The position numbers and the translations under genes are program-made. A DNA stretch of 64,000 nt, taken from Pleurotus ostreatus/Saccharomyces cerevisiae fusant. Lineage: Eukaryota > Opisthokonta. The stretch is from assembly GCA_024196135.1 (NCBI GenBank), contig JAMQCK010000086.1, forward strand, positions 1 through 64,000. Reading direction: 5' to 3'. Under the pieces are notes generated by a model. That model did not search any database. It was not told the DNA's origin and saw nothing but the letters and a program-made list of their open reading frames with translations. This document shows, one piece after another, positions 22,508 to 34,140 of the stretch; within the stretch, counting starts at the first letter, position 1; each line of letters starts with the position of its first letter.

Positions 22508-22580
22508 GATTCGACCCGGGCTCGAACCGGGGACCTTCTGTGTGTTAGACAGATGCGATAACCAACTACGCCATCGAACC
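22508..22580 (-). tRNA. tRNA-Val, anticodon AAC
   Basis: The minus strand folds into a 73-nt cloverleaf with acceptor GGTTCGA/TCGAATC, anticodon stem TCTGT/ACAGA, loop CTAACAC with anticodon AAC, and T arm CCCGG-TTCGAGC-CCGGG. A run of five T follows after AATCAA. It reads GUU/GUC valine codons after A34-to-inosine editing, as in other eukaryotes. It differs from the tRNA at 9445-9517 at only four places, two of which form a compensatory D-stem pair (C12-G23 there, G12-C23 here). Confidence 0.96.
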
Positions 22581-22707
22581 GTTGAAATTTGCTCGCGCAT
22601 GTGATTTGCGACGGCCAGTCCTCCCTCGAGCACGCCGCGGCCCAAGTCATCACTGCAATAGCGCCTTGGAGACTTTCCTTCCTTGTCTCCTCCCCTCACC
22701 CCTCCCA

Positions 22708-24892
22708 ATGCTACGACCGCATGCAGCATGCACATGCGCGTGCTCGACCTCCAGGCTGGCACGACGTGCAGCACCCGTCTCGCGGGCGCGCGCCACCCCC
22801 GCCCGACGCGCGAATTCAACGTACACGGCGCTGCATTTCTACCAGAATAAGCAGCTTGAGGCGTACGCATCGAAGGAGACCAAGCGGCTGACGCTGCGCC
22901 AGCTGGTGGGTCCCTACGCCGCTGCCATTGCTTAGTTCCGGACGATGTCAGGTCTTCTTCGGGCGGTCTATGAATACAGAACGTCTGTTGACGGTGCGTG
23001 TGCTAGATCGAGGATGGCGTGCAGTTACTGACGTTCAATAGAGCGCAAACTATGTGCGGACGGAACTGCCAGTTCGCATCGCGCACCGCATACGCGATCT
23101 GCAAGCTCTGCCATACGTTGTCGTCACGCAGGAGGGGATCGCGCGCGTGTATGAGGTGCGAGGCAGCGTAACTACTGGTCCGCCAGACTGACATCGTTCA
23201 CAGCTATACTGGGAAGCTTTCGAGAGGCATGTCCCACCCCACGACGAACTCTCTTGCATCCACCTAACGGTCGCAGATTCCGCAAATATCCCCCAATAAA
23301 CACCCTCGAAGAGAACAACGAGTTCTGCAGATTCCTCGCAGGCCTTCTCAATGACCAGTGCGTCTCCTTCCTATTCCCCGCTCCCTTTCCAACAAACTAA
23401 GCCCCTCACAGCGCAACCGTCATCCCCCTCCTCTCCCTCGGCCTCTCCCTCTCCTCCCCCTACATGTCCCCCGACGCCCTCGACGCCTTCATGAAGCGCA
23501 TGCTCGTCTCCCGCATCTCCCGCCGCGTCCTCGCCGAGCACCACATCGCGCTCACGAACAACTTCAACGGTCACCGCCTCTACGCGCGCGATCCGCACGT
23601 CGGCGTCATCTTCACCGGGCTTAACGTAGCAAGGTCAGTAGAACACTGCGCGAAGCTACTGCGACGGCGACCGAGCGAGCGCGGTTGGCCGGAGGTGCAT
23701 CTGAGCGGGCATATGGATACGAAGTTTGCGTATATCCGCGAGCATTTGGAGTATGTAGTGTTTGAGCTGCTGAAGAATGTGAGTGGACCGGGTCTGGATC
23801 TAGGTGCGGGTGCGGGCATGGGCACTGATGGGTTTTGCAGTCGATGCGCGCCACCGTCGAGACGCATCCGGAAACGAATCACTTCCCGCCGATCCATGCT
23901 ACCATCGTCGCTGGCGAGCACGACGTCGGCATCCGCATATCAGACCAAGGTTCGCTTATTTCCCCAGACCCCGCCATTGCCTCGCTTCCCCTCCCCTACC
24001 CCGCCTCTTCTAGTCTCCCCTCCCCCTCTTACCCCAGCTCTCCCCTGCGCTTGATCTCTTCCTTTTACCTCATTCTCATCCTCTGTCCCTTCCTCTCCAT
24101 CACCTGTTCCCCTCAGCCGCACGCGTGGCTATTCTGCTCTTGCACGGGGTGGTCTTTGCCTTATCCGCATTGATGTTTGACTCCGGTACTCCTTGTTATC
24201 CCTCACGCTACTTTCTGGATCATCTCATCCCATGCTCACCTACCACTCCAGGCGGCGGCCTTCTCACCCCACACACCCGCGTCTCCAGCCCCGCCGACCT
24301 CTTCTCCTTCTCGCACGTCCGCAACGGCGTGCGCCTCGAGTCCTCGCGCATCGGCGCGCTAAGGGAACTCGGCTCCAGCCCGCAGGGCGTGTGGGCGACC
24401 ACAAGGGAACAAAGGGGCGAGACGGGGGAGGATGTGGAGGACGAGGGGGTGGAGGCGGCGAGTGCGGGCGCGGAAGGAATGGTGCAAACACCGTCAAACA
24501 GTAGCGCGGTGGACTCGCCCGCGAAGGCGGACGACCCGGAGAGGAGAGGGGGGATCGCGCCGCATCCGAGGATTGGGATCGGCCTGCCGATGAGTAAGAT
24601 CTTTGCGACGTGCGTATTCACTCTTCTCCTCAAATGACCTCGTGAACTGACAACCTTCATCCCTACCAGCTACTTCGGCGGCTCGCTGGACATGGTCTCG
24701 TTGGATGGATGGGGTGAGTTCGGCTTGGTTTTCTTGCTTGAATTACAAAGGAAGAGTGTCGCTGACCCAATCGACTCTAGGAACCGACGCATACCTTCGA
24801 CTGCCCAAGTTGGTGAGTCTCTTTTGGGAACTGGCGGTGTCGCTCACGTTCACCTCCACCAGGGTACAAATTTAGAGGGTATAGAAGTATAG
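22708..24892 (+). CDS. Mitochondrial pyruvate or branched-chain 2-oxoacid dehydrogenase kinase
   Basis: The protein belongs to the PDK/BCKDK family of mitochondrial protein kinases, which inactivate a dehydrogenase complex by phosphorylating its E1 alpha subunit. An Arg/Ala-rich N-terminus (MLRPHAACTCACSTSRLARR) fits a mitochondrial targeting peptide. The alpha-ketoacid kinase N-domain has ELPVRIAHRIRDLQALPYVV. The GHKL ATPase domain has the N box VVFELLKNSMRATVE, the G1 box ISDQGGG and the G2 region GIGLPMSKIFATYFGGSL, then DGWGTDAYLRLP; the end is GTNLEGIEV. About nine introns are needed, the last ending at 24861. Between the G1 and G2 boxes, in the ATP-lid region, is an extra acidic stretch of about 70 residues. 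Which dehydrogenase it serves (Pkp1- or Pkp2-like) cannot be told. Confidence 0.9.
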
Positions 24893-25665
24893 GTCGCGGT
24901 ATGCGGAAGTTGCTTCAGGCGTCAGCAAGAGATGATGATACGGCGGACTCAATCGACGGACAAGATATCTTGTATACAAAGTCAAGATACGTATATCTGC
25001 TCTACTAATGCACCAGTGCTCGTCGCTGCAATGTACATTCGAAAGTTAAGCTCGTCGCTCAAGAACTCATCCAATGCCTCTCGGTATGCGACAGGTCTTG
25101 CTCAGGCAGTGCAGACAGTCTCTTCGGCTGAACATCTAACTACTCGTGGCGATGAGTCTCGTAGACTGACGAAGATGTTTACCGTGTGGGGGCGGTCCGG
25201 GGCGGTCGTGGTGCGGCATTGCTTGCCTCGGCCTCGGGATGTCCTTGTTGATGGTCACTTGTAGTCTGGGGCGTCATGACCAGCTCTGTAGTGGCTGCTT
25301 GGCGTGCCGTAGTCGTTGTTGTCCCGCCCTTGCAGCGCTTGAGCCGCAACTTCGACTTTGGTTTCGATCAGGTGATCTGTGACAACCAACCGAACGCGCC
25401 GTGACTCTTCCAATACTCTCCTGCTTTCCTCCTCCTCTTCCCTGCGCGAGCTCCACATCCTCGCAAGAGCCGGCGCCTATCTGTCCATCATGCCTCAATC
25501 GCTGTGTGCAAGGCCACGCCTGTGTACCTGGAATCTAAATTATGTGGCGTCACGTTTCAACGGCTTTACGGGCTCGACGTGATATACATCTCCAAAGCCT
25601 CGCTCTCTTCCCCCTCTGTCATCCCTGGCAGCGCGTAGCGACACCTTTCCTCACGATCCACGACG
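24893..25665. other. Intergenic region
   Basis: Apart from 3' flank of the kinase gene and the presumed promoter of the UIM protein gene, I see no gene, RNA or repeat here. Confidence 0.6.
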
Positions 25666-26993
25666 ATGAGCGCACCTCCAGTCGACGACGCGCCGCCGCC
25701 CGCGTACTCCGAAGAAGAGCTCGACACGAAGATCTCGCAGGCCATCGAGGAGTCCCTCCGCCTCGACGCCAAGGGCGCGCCACATGACAACGCGGCGGAC
25801 GAGTGGGAGGAGTGGGATGAGGCGCTTTTCGAGGCGAACAGCCGCGAGGCGCAGAGCCCGGGCGCGGGGTCGTCGTCCGCGGCGTCCCCGAGGTTAGCGT
25901 ACGAGGAGACGCTGTCCAGCGCGTCGACGGCCGCGGTATCTCCGCCGATGTCAACAGCTTCTGGGTTGTCCTCGGGGTCATCGAGCGTGGGGCGGATGCC
26001 GACTGTGCGTCCGCTTCGTCTGCATCGGCCGTCGCCGTCAGTTTCGTCGAGCGGTGGCGCGGAAAAGCCGCGTCCGAGCTGGTATGCTGAGGCTGGCCTC
26101 GGTCGACCGAGCGATAGCTCTGAGTCCTCCCGTAATCCTCTCCCGGTCCCTCCGCCTCCGCCCCTTCCGGCAGAGCTCCGCCAACCCCAGACACCCCCGA
26201 CCGATGACGACGCGCCGCCTGCCTTCACGCCTGTCGGACCCTCCCTCGATGGCCCAGCCTACGAAGAGGTCGTCCATCTTGAATACCACGTGCCGGAAAG
26301 CCAAACCTCCTCCCCTCTCACTTCACCCGTCATCCTCCCGCAAGACTCAGCCGTTCGGCTATCCTACGAGGGTCCTCAGGACCTCGGGCAGGATGAAGAC
26401 TCAGAAGACGAAGTAGATAGCATGCCAGCGCCTCCACCTCCTCCACTGCCTCGAGTCCGCGGCCCACGAGCAGCGCCGGCACCCCAATCGCGCTTCAGCG
26501 ACCCGGTGCCGCAAGCGCTCGTAGGTATCCCCCGCGTGCAGTTCAACCCATCCTTGGCGTACAGACGTGAAGAGGGCGTAGGGGCGATGGAGCAAGCCCC
26601 CGCGCCTGCACCGCCTCCCAAGGGCGACGCGATGGCATTTTACAAGTACGCTGATTCGATATTCCTCAAAAAGTTCGTTGAAGAATTGACGCATACATCC
26701 AGCTCGGCAGTATCCTCGGTGCTCAAGCCACGCACAGCACCTCACGTACCTGCCTCGGTGAACAATCGATATTCGTAAGTCATAAAATACGGGCTTCGGA
26801 GCTGTGCTGAATCGGATACGTCAGAATGCTACCACCCGGCGCGGCAGCACCTACGCACCCTCACCACTTGTCAATGGGTTACGGGGACCACCCTTCGCAA
26901 AGCAATACTCAGTCGCGGTTTAACCCAGTACCGGTTCATGCGCCTGTAGCCAGCTATCCTCCGTCCGCACCGCAGTTCTACCAGCATCGCTGA
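25666..26993 (+). CDS. Disordered proline-rich protein with an N-terminal ubiquitin-interacting motif
   Basis: No overall family is recognised. Near the N-terminus, YSEEELDTKISQAIEESLRL fits the ubiquitin-interacting motif: an acidic run, a hydrophobic residue, the invariant Ala and the invariant Ser three residues after it, then an acidic end. The rest is Ser/Pro-rich with PPPPPLP runs that could bind SH3 or WW domains, an acidic DLGQDEDSEDEVDS segment, and near the end AMAFYKYADSIFLKKFVEEL, a likely amphipathic helix. A GTAAGT intron at 26775-26824 adds a Pro/His/Gln-rich tail ending APQFYQHR at 26990, which replaces a stop just inside the intron. A role as a ubiquitin-binding adaptor, for instance in endocytosis, is inference. 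Confidence 0.72.
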
Positions 26994-27301
26994 GATGCAA
27001 CTGCGACTGATCGGTGGGAGGGCCATCACACGACTGACTACACCACTCGTCAACAAGACTCGCGCCCGGCGCCGCGTGCATATCCTGACTGATTGTCTAT
27101 GTTCACCTCCATACCCTCCTCATCAAAGGAACTTCTGTTCATCACACTGCTTATGTTTTGTACCTCTCTGAACTCACAATCGACGTTGCCACCGCCTTCT
27201 GTATTGTTCTTCACATCCGCCTATTGTACTCCTTTTGGCCGCCTACTGTACTCTTCTCGCGATCGACTGCCTATTGTTCCCAGAAGGGCCGGCCCCGATC
27301 T
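26994..27301. other. Intergenic DNA with weak short repeats
   Basis: Around 27218-27300 the string CGCCTATTGTACTCCT recurs as CGCCTACTGTACTCTT and again in part. It passes directly into the degenerate tandem array that begins at 27302. No gene is seen. Confidence 0.5.
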
Positions 27302-27407
27302 GCATTCTGTAACGCGAAGGCCCTCGCTGCGTTCCGTGACTCAAGCGGTCCTTGCGTTCTGTAACTCAAAGGTCCTCGCATACATTCTGTGGCTCAAAGG
27401 GCCCAAG
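27302..27407. repeat. Degenerate tandem repeat, four units of 24-30 nt
   Basis: Four imperfect units start GCATTCTGTAACGCGAAGG, GCGTTCCGTGACTCAAGCGG, GCGTTCTGTAACTCAAAGG and CATTCTGTGGCTCAAAGGG, each followed by TCCTC or CCC-like sequence. Divergence between units suggests an old array. It lies about 430 bp upstream of the gene starting at 27832. Confidence 0.65.
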
Positions 27408-27669
27408 CATATGTTTCCGCAGCCGACGTGGCCACACCTCCGAAACAAAGACCGACGCCACGCGGCAAAGAACAATGGGGTCCCAGCTCCGAACAATGGG
27501 AAACCCCAAATTAACCAACCGTCTTTGAACCATAAAAGGTAACTTTCGGAGCTCGCGAAGCCGGCCCGTCCTTTGTGGCCATCCCGGAGGCAAATTCGTC
27601 ACCGTCCGAGATGTCATTGTGGCCAGCGGGGTTGGCCCTTTCACCAGCGTGATAGGCGCCGGTGCTGTG

Positions 27670-27677
27670 TATATAAG
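27670..27677 (+). promoter_or_regulatory. TATA box of the charged coiled-coil gene
   Basis: TATATAAG lies about 155 bp upstream of the ATG at 27832, consistent with a leader of roughly 120 nt. Confidence 0.6.
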
Positions 27678-27831
27678 ATTGAGCGCAGACCGCGTTCGCC
27701 ACACAAACCATCCCCTCCGCCGCCACGCCCCGTCTGCATAGCGCGCATTCACTCGTCGAGTCCGGACATACACGCCGCACGTCTGCCCGACATAAACACC
27801 CTCAGTCAGCCATACACTCGCCTTTGCCACC

Positions 27832-28879
27832 ATGACTGTCGCACTCCCACGCGCCAGCGATCACGAATGCTCGAAGAAGCGCCCGCGCGAGCCTGAGCTA
27901 GAGATCGTCTACAAGAGGCAGAAATGCTCAATCGACGCTACACATCAGAAATGCTCGGTCGACGCTACGCGACCCCGAAAACGCGCCAGGAAAGAAAAGC
28001 CTTTCGCTCGCATGACCGAGCAACAACGCAGATTCTACACCGCAAAGCGGTCGAATCCAGAAGGCCCTACCATCCGGATTGGAGAACCACTGAAGGAGAC
28101 GGCAAAGGAAAAAGAGCAGACGGCTGCAAGATGCAAACTTTGGCGCGATGCACTAGCAGCCAAAATAGCTTGGAAGAAAAGTTTACCACCTGCAGTAGAA
28201 TGGGACCCCAAGTTCAGGTTTCCCGAGCGCACCGTCGTACGTTCTGCGTTTCTTCACGCACGGTTATATGGACTGACAGCCGCATCAGCTCGTCGACGTC
28301 GAAAAGGGCTTACAAATGTTCGGCCTCACCTGGGAAGAAATGCAAACACTCCCCGCACAATGGCACGACGGCTGGCCCTTATGCGACGGCTGGCACTGCA
28401 GCTACCGCGACATGCGCGATCTCTCCGCCCGCAAATTCAAAGCCGGCGCATTCGAGTTCAAGCGCCTCTTCGGGAAGCCCATCGGTGACCCGCGAATGCG
28501 ACACGGGCGACTCGAGGGGTTCGTAGAGAAGCCCGGTCAAGCCGCCATCGACCCCTACTCGGGCTTGCCCATAGTTGACATCCATGTAGCCAGCAAACGC
28601 CATGCGACGGGAATGTATCGCCCGACTTGCCAGGTGGAGCAGCTGATGCTCGATGACCCTGTGCAGTATCGGAAGAAGCTAGAGAAAGAAGAGAAGGAAC
28701 GACAGAGGAAGGAGAAAGAGCAGCGCGCCGCGCGCGAGAGGGAGGAGAAGGAACGGAGGGCTCAAGAGAAGAAAGCTGAAGCCGAATGGAAGAGGAAGAC
28801 GAAGGCAGCCGAGCGCAAGAAGCTGACGGCGAAGGAGAAGAAGGCGAAGTCGCAGAGCGCTGATTCGAGTGAATGGTAG
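27832..28879 (+). CDS. Hypothetical basic protein with highly charged C-terminal helix
   Basis: I do not recognise a family. The N-terminus carries a nine-residue direct repeat (QKCSIDATH then QKCSVDATR) and the basic PRKRARKEKP, a probable nuclear signal. The middle contains LVDVEKGLQMFGLTWEEM and the aromatic PAQWHDGWPLCDGWHCSY. The last 70 residues are almost all Lys, Glu and Arg (EKEEKERQRKEKEQRAAR and on), predicting a single long helix or coiled coil, and the protein ends DSSEW. An intron at 28237-28288 with a GTACGT donor joins two frames. CCACCATGA at 27832 supports the start. Confidence 0.65.
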
Positions 28880-29034
28880 AGATTCCGTCCGCGTATAATA
28901 ATATAGACACCTAGTCAGACACCTAATAGCGTAGAGTGACGAGCGTACTGTAGATCAGAGCGCTTGAGCTCCATATACCACCAACCATGATACATCCCAT
29001 CCTATCTGACAGCATAAAGCGTACAACAGGCACC

Positions 29035-30948
<1,914 letters not shown>

Positions 30949-31138
30949 GATGTGGTGGTTCTGGAAGAGAAAGGTTTAGATGAGCGACCACACGGGGACC
31001 GTTGGCGACCATGATCGACGCCCCTGGCGCCCCATCACGCGCGGATCGCGACCAACTGGTGCACTCATCGCGCCGTTGGGAGGGTGAACGTGTAGCAATA
31101 ACATCGTTTACGTCTGTCAGATGCGATACTGTGACTGT

Positions 31139-32257
31139 CTACACAACTGCAAGCCATTCGTCCATATCATCCCACAACTTTGCGCGCTTAGTCGCGAAGT
31201 CTATCCGCCTCCGCTTCCTGCACGTGGAGCAGTGCCCGTGCTTCGCCCAGTCTACATTCACCAGTGCCTGCAGCCCGCATATTGGATCCAACGCGAATTT
31301 ACTCATGATCCCCTCTTGTATCGGCGCCCAGTAATTTGCCGGATCGTCAGAAAAGCAGCCCCTACACGAGAACTTGGGGCCGGACGGGAGCAGGACCTCC
31401 GTCCACGCCTTCGACAGTTTCTTTTGAAAGTTGAAGACCTCCAGCGTCAGCATGTTCGAGGGAACAAGCTGTCCGCTGTCGTCGAGAAAGCCGCAGTCCT
31501 CGGCCATGACATCAGGGTTGCGTGCCAGTTCGTAGAACGCGCGCTTGTACAATTGCCGGAGGGACCAGTTGTTGCCTACTGAGACGGCCAAGGCCGCGTG
31601 AGGCTTGCACTCCGCAGTCACGGTCTCCAGCCTGGGCGAGAACTCCTCTTCCATAGCTTTCAGCGCATACGCGCGATATGCCGGGAAGTTCAGGGAGGAG
31701 GCAGCAGCGAAGATCGCAGCATGTACAGGGAAACTCGGCGCTGAGTAGCGGAAAGACCTGACAACGCGTCAGCATGTGGAGGAGGACGACCGCGAGGAAT
31801 CTATAACTCACACGGCGTCTTCCATCGCGGCCAGCAGGGCTGCAAAGTCCTCCGAGGAGACATACGTCGCGTGTAGGTCATACACGTCGCATCCGTCCTC
31901 CACTTCTACGGGGATGTCACGGAAGTCGGGGAAAGTGTTATCTGCAGGGGGATCGAAACCGGCACGTTTGTCGAACAAGGCCTTGAACCAGGGAGATTGG
32001 GATGCCAGCCGACTGCGATGCAGCTTGAACCCCACGCCGTCGAGATGCACTACGACGTTTCCGTCCTGCAGCCAGAAGCGCTCGTGTGGTTCATACGGTC
32101 TTTTCGTCTTCTTCTTTGGTGCGCCTTCCCGATTTTCCGTTTTGACTGTCTCGACCGCGTTGCTGGCCTCAGAGAGTTTCCTCTTGTGCTGCCCAGTCGT
32201 GTCGCTCCCTTCTGCGTGCTCACAACTTGCAGGGCCAGCAGAGGTTACAGCAGACAT
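31139..32257 (-). CDS. BTB/POZ-domain protein 1 of three tandem paralogues
   Basis: After a charged disordered start (MSAVTSAGPASCEHAEG, later KKKTKRPYEPHERFW), the BTB half reads DGNVVVHLDGVGFKLHRSRL followed by ASQSPWFKALF, as in the expanded BTB family of mushroom-forming fungi; BTB proteins often serve as Cullin-3 adaptors or oligomerisers. One intron (about 31757-31813) follows LLAAMEDAV. The C-terminal half has no known domain but shares with its two neighbours KFSCRGCFSDDP, LDPICGLQALV, GHCSTCRKRRR and AKLWDDMDEW. An upstream in-frame GTG exists at 32374, but the ATG at 32257 matches the starts of the paralogues. Confidence 0.82.
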
Positions 32258-32577
32258 CTCGATGTGAGCGGTCCCAGCAGCGATGTGACGGCAGAGCTCG
32301 AGATGCCGTCGGCGTTGGTGGGGGAAGCTAAGTCGAGAACACTTGATTCCGATTGTTCGACTCGTGTTGGCCACGATCCGTCACATCACTGGCTGGACTG
32401 TGACCGACGTGTCGCCGTCGTCACAACGCGTTCGTGCTCGACATTTGTGGGCGCTTGGCAGACAAACATGCCCTCCTCGCTTGCTGAACGCATGTAAGGT
32501 CAGGATAAGCGATTCAAAAACATAGAATAATCGAGGATAAGGTAGATTTGAGGCATGATAGCAATTGCTGATGCATC
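32258..32577. other. Spacer between BTB genes 1 and 2
   Basis: It contains the promoter of BTB gene 1 and the 3' flank of BTB gene 2, both on the minus strand. No additional gene is seen. Confidence 0.6.
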
Positions 32578-33814
32578 TTAATATATGATGAACTCGGTCT
32601 TTATCCAGTCATCGAGGTCGTCCCAGATCTTCTGACGCTTCGCGGTCAACACATCCCTTCTGGCCTTTGCACACCCCTTGCAGTGCCCTTGGTTCGTCCA
32701 TTTGAGGTCAATGAGCGCCTGCAGCCCGCAGATAGGATCGAGCGTGTACTTCTTGCCGATCCCCGTGCCGTAGAGGATCTCGTACATGATATTGCGGTCG
32801 CGAGATTGGCATGGTTTCTCCCTGCTACTACAGCGCGTGGTCGAGGTCATGATGTCGTGGAGGGCATCCGACCAGGCCATCGCGAGCTTCTTCTGCACGG
32901 AGACGACCAGCTGCATGTACGTCGCCTCCAACGCGTCGAATGGCAGCTCGCGATAGTCCATGGGCGGATTAGCGTGCAGTTCGGCGAGGTCGGGGAGTCG
33001 CGCGAGCTCGTAGATGCCTCGCTTGACGAGGGGGCGCACGCCCCAGCCGAACCCTAGGAGAATGGCGTCGACGATGTAGTGCCGACTTCTGCCATCCTCG
33101 ACATGGTCCAGGTGGTCGCAGAACCCCTCGTCGTCATCCATGATGCATTCCATCGAGTGTTCGGCGAATCGCATGAAGCGGAGTCTGAGGGCAGCGCGGT
33201 AGACAGCGGCGTGAACGGGGAATGGAGTGTCGCCGGTGCAATAGTCTCTGGCAGTATATGTTAGCATTGGCGCACGGTAGAGAGAAACAGACGCACATAG
33301 TATCTTCCATAGCAGTCAGAAGCTCCTCGAAGTCTTCCAGGAGCACGCCGGTAGCGTTTAGGTTGACGATGATCAGGCCGTCCTCGCCGTCCTCTACGAC
33401 AGCGCCGTCCGTTTTGGGAGCATCGTCATCTAAGTCTGCCCCACGCCCCGCATGTCTCTCGAAGAGCGCCTCGAACCAAGGAGAGTGCGAGGCCAGCCGA
33501 CTACGATGCAACTTGAAGCTCGTGCCGTCGAGCTGCAAGATCACATTCCCGTCCAGCGCCCAGAAGCGCTCGTGCTTCTTGTACTCCAGTCTCCGTCGTT
33601 TCCTTGCAGGTGACGCGTCGTGTTCCTGCTCGCTCTCCTCGTCTTCGTCTTCGTCCTCGTCCTTGTTCTCGTCCTCGTCTGATCCTTCCCCGTCTATGTG
33701 CTCTTGACCCGCGACCAGATCCTCGGCCTTCCGCTTGGCTGGTCGCTGCGGCCCATGCTCCCCAGTGCTATCCTCATCTGCCTTTGAGGGCGAGGATCCT
33801 TCCTGCGGTTCCAT
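32578..33814 (-). CDS. BTB/POZ-domain protein 2 of three tandem paralogues
   Basis: The N-terminus has a basic KRKAED segment and a very acidic run (DEDENKDEDEDEDEESEQ), then RKRRRLEYKKHERFWALDGN and the BTB-like LDGTSFKLHRSRLASHSPWF. One intron (about 33248-33297) follows LLTAMEDTM. The C-terminal half keeps LARLPDL, the conserved YTLDPICGLQALIDLKW, GHCKGCAKARR and KIWDDLDDW, with extra cysteines in TRCSSREKPCQ. It is tandem with BTB genes 1 and 3 in the same orientation, so local duplication is the simple explanation, though divergence is large. A CACGTG...GTGAC element lies about 85 bp upstream. Confidence 0.82.
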
Positions 33815-34140
33815 GGCGCATGTAATGGATGGGTCGTGGAAGATATCACGATCGCTCAGACCCGGACGCGAGGCGCTCGACGCGGGCTGTCACCTCACGT
33901 GCCGCCGTGACTTCAAGTTCGACTTCGACCAAATCGAATCGATATTTCGACCTGACAGGCCTTATCAGGCACTTGAAGATGTGTCACTCTCCAAATAGGT
34001 TTACAGCTGCGCTAGTTCTCATGCTCCACCAAAGCAAAAAAGGTGCAACCTTGGATCAAAAAAGTCGGACTCGGGCCAACATTTGACTGCGTCCGTCCAC
34101 CAGATGCGAGCAATCCCATTGACGAGTGGTGAAACTACCC
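33815..34140. other. Spacer between BTB genes 2 and 3 with a CACGTG element
   Basis: CACGTG at 33896-33901 is followed by GTGAC at 33907-33911, about 85 bp upstream of the BTB gene 2 start. A similar pair is seen upstream of other BTB and F-box genes in this window. The rest holds nothing that I recognise. Confidence 0.4.
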
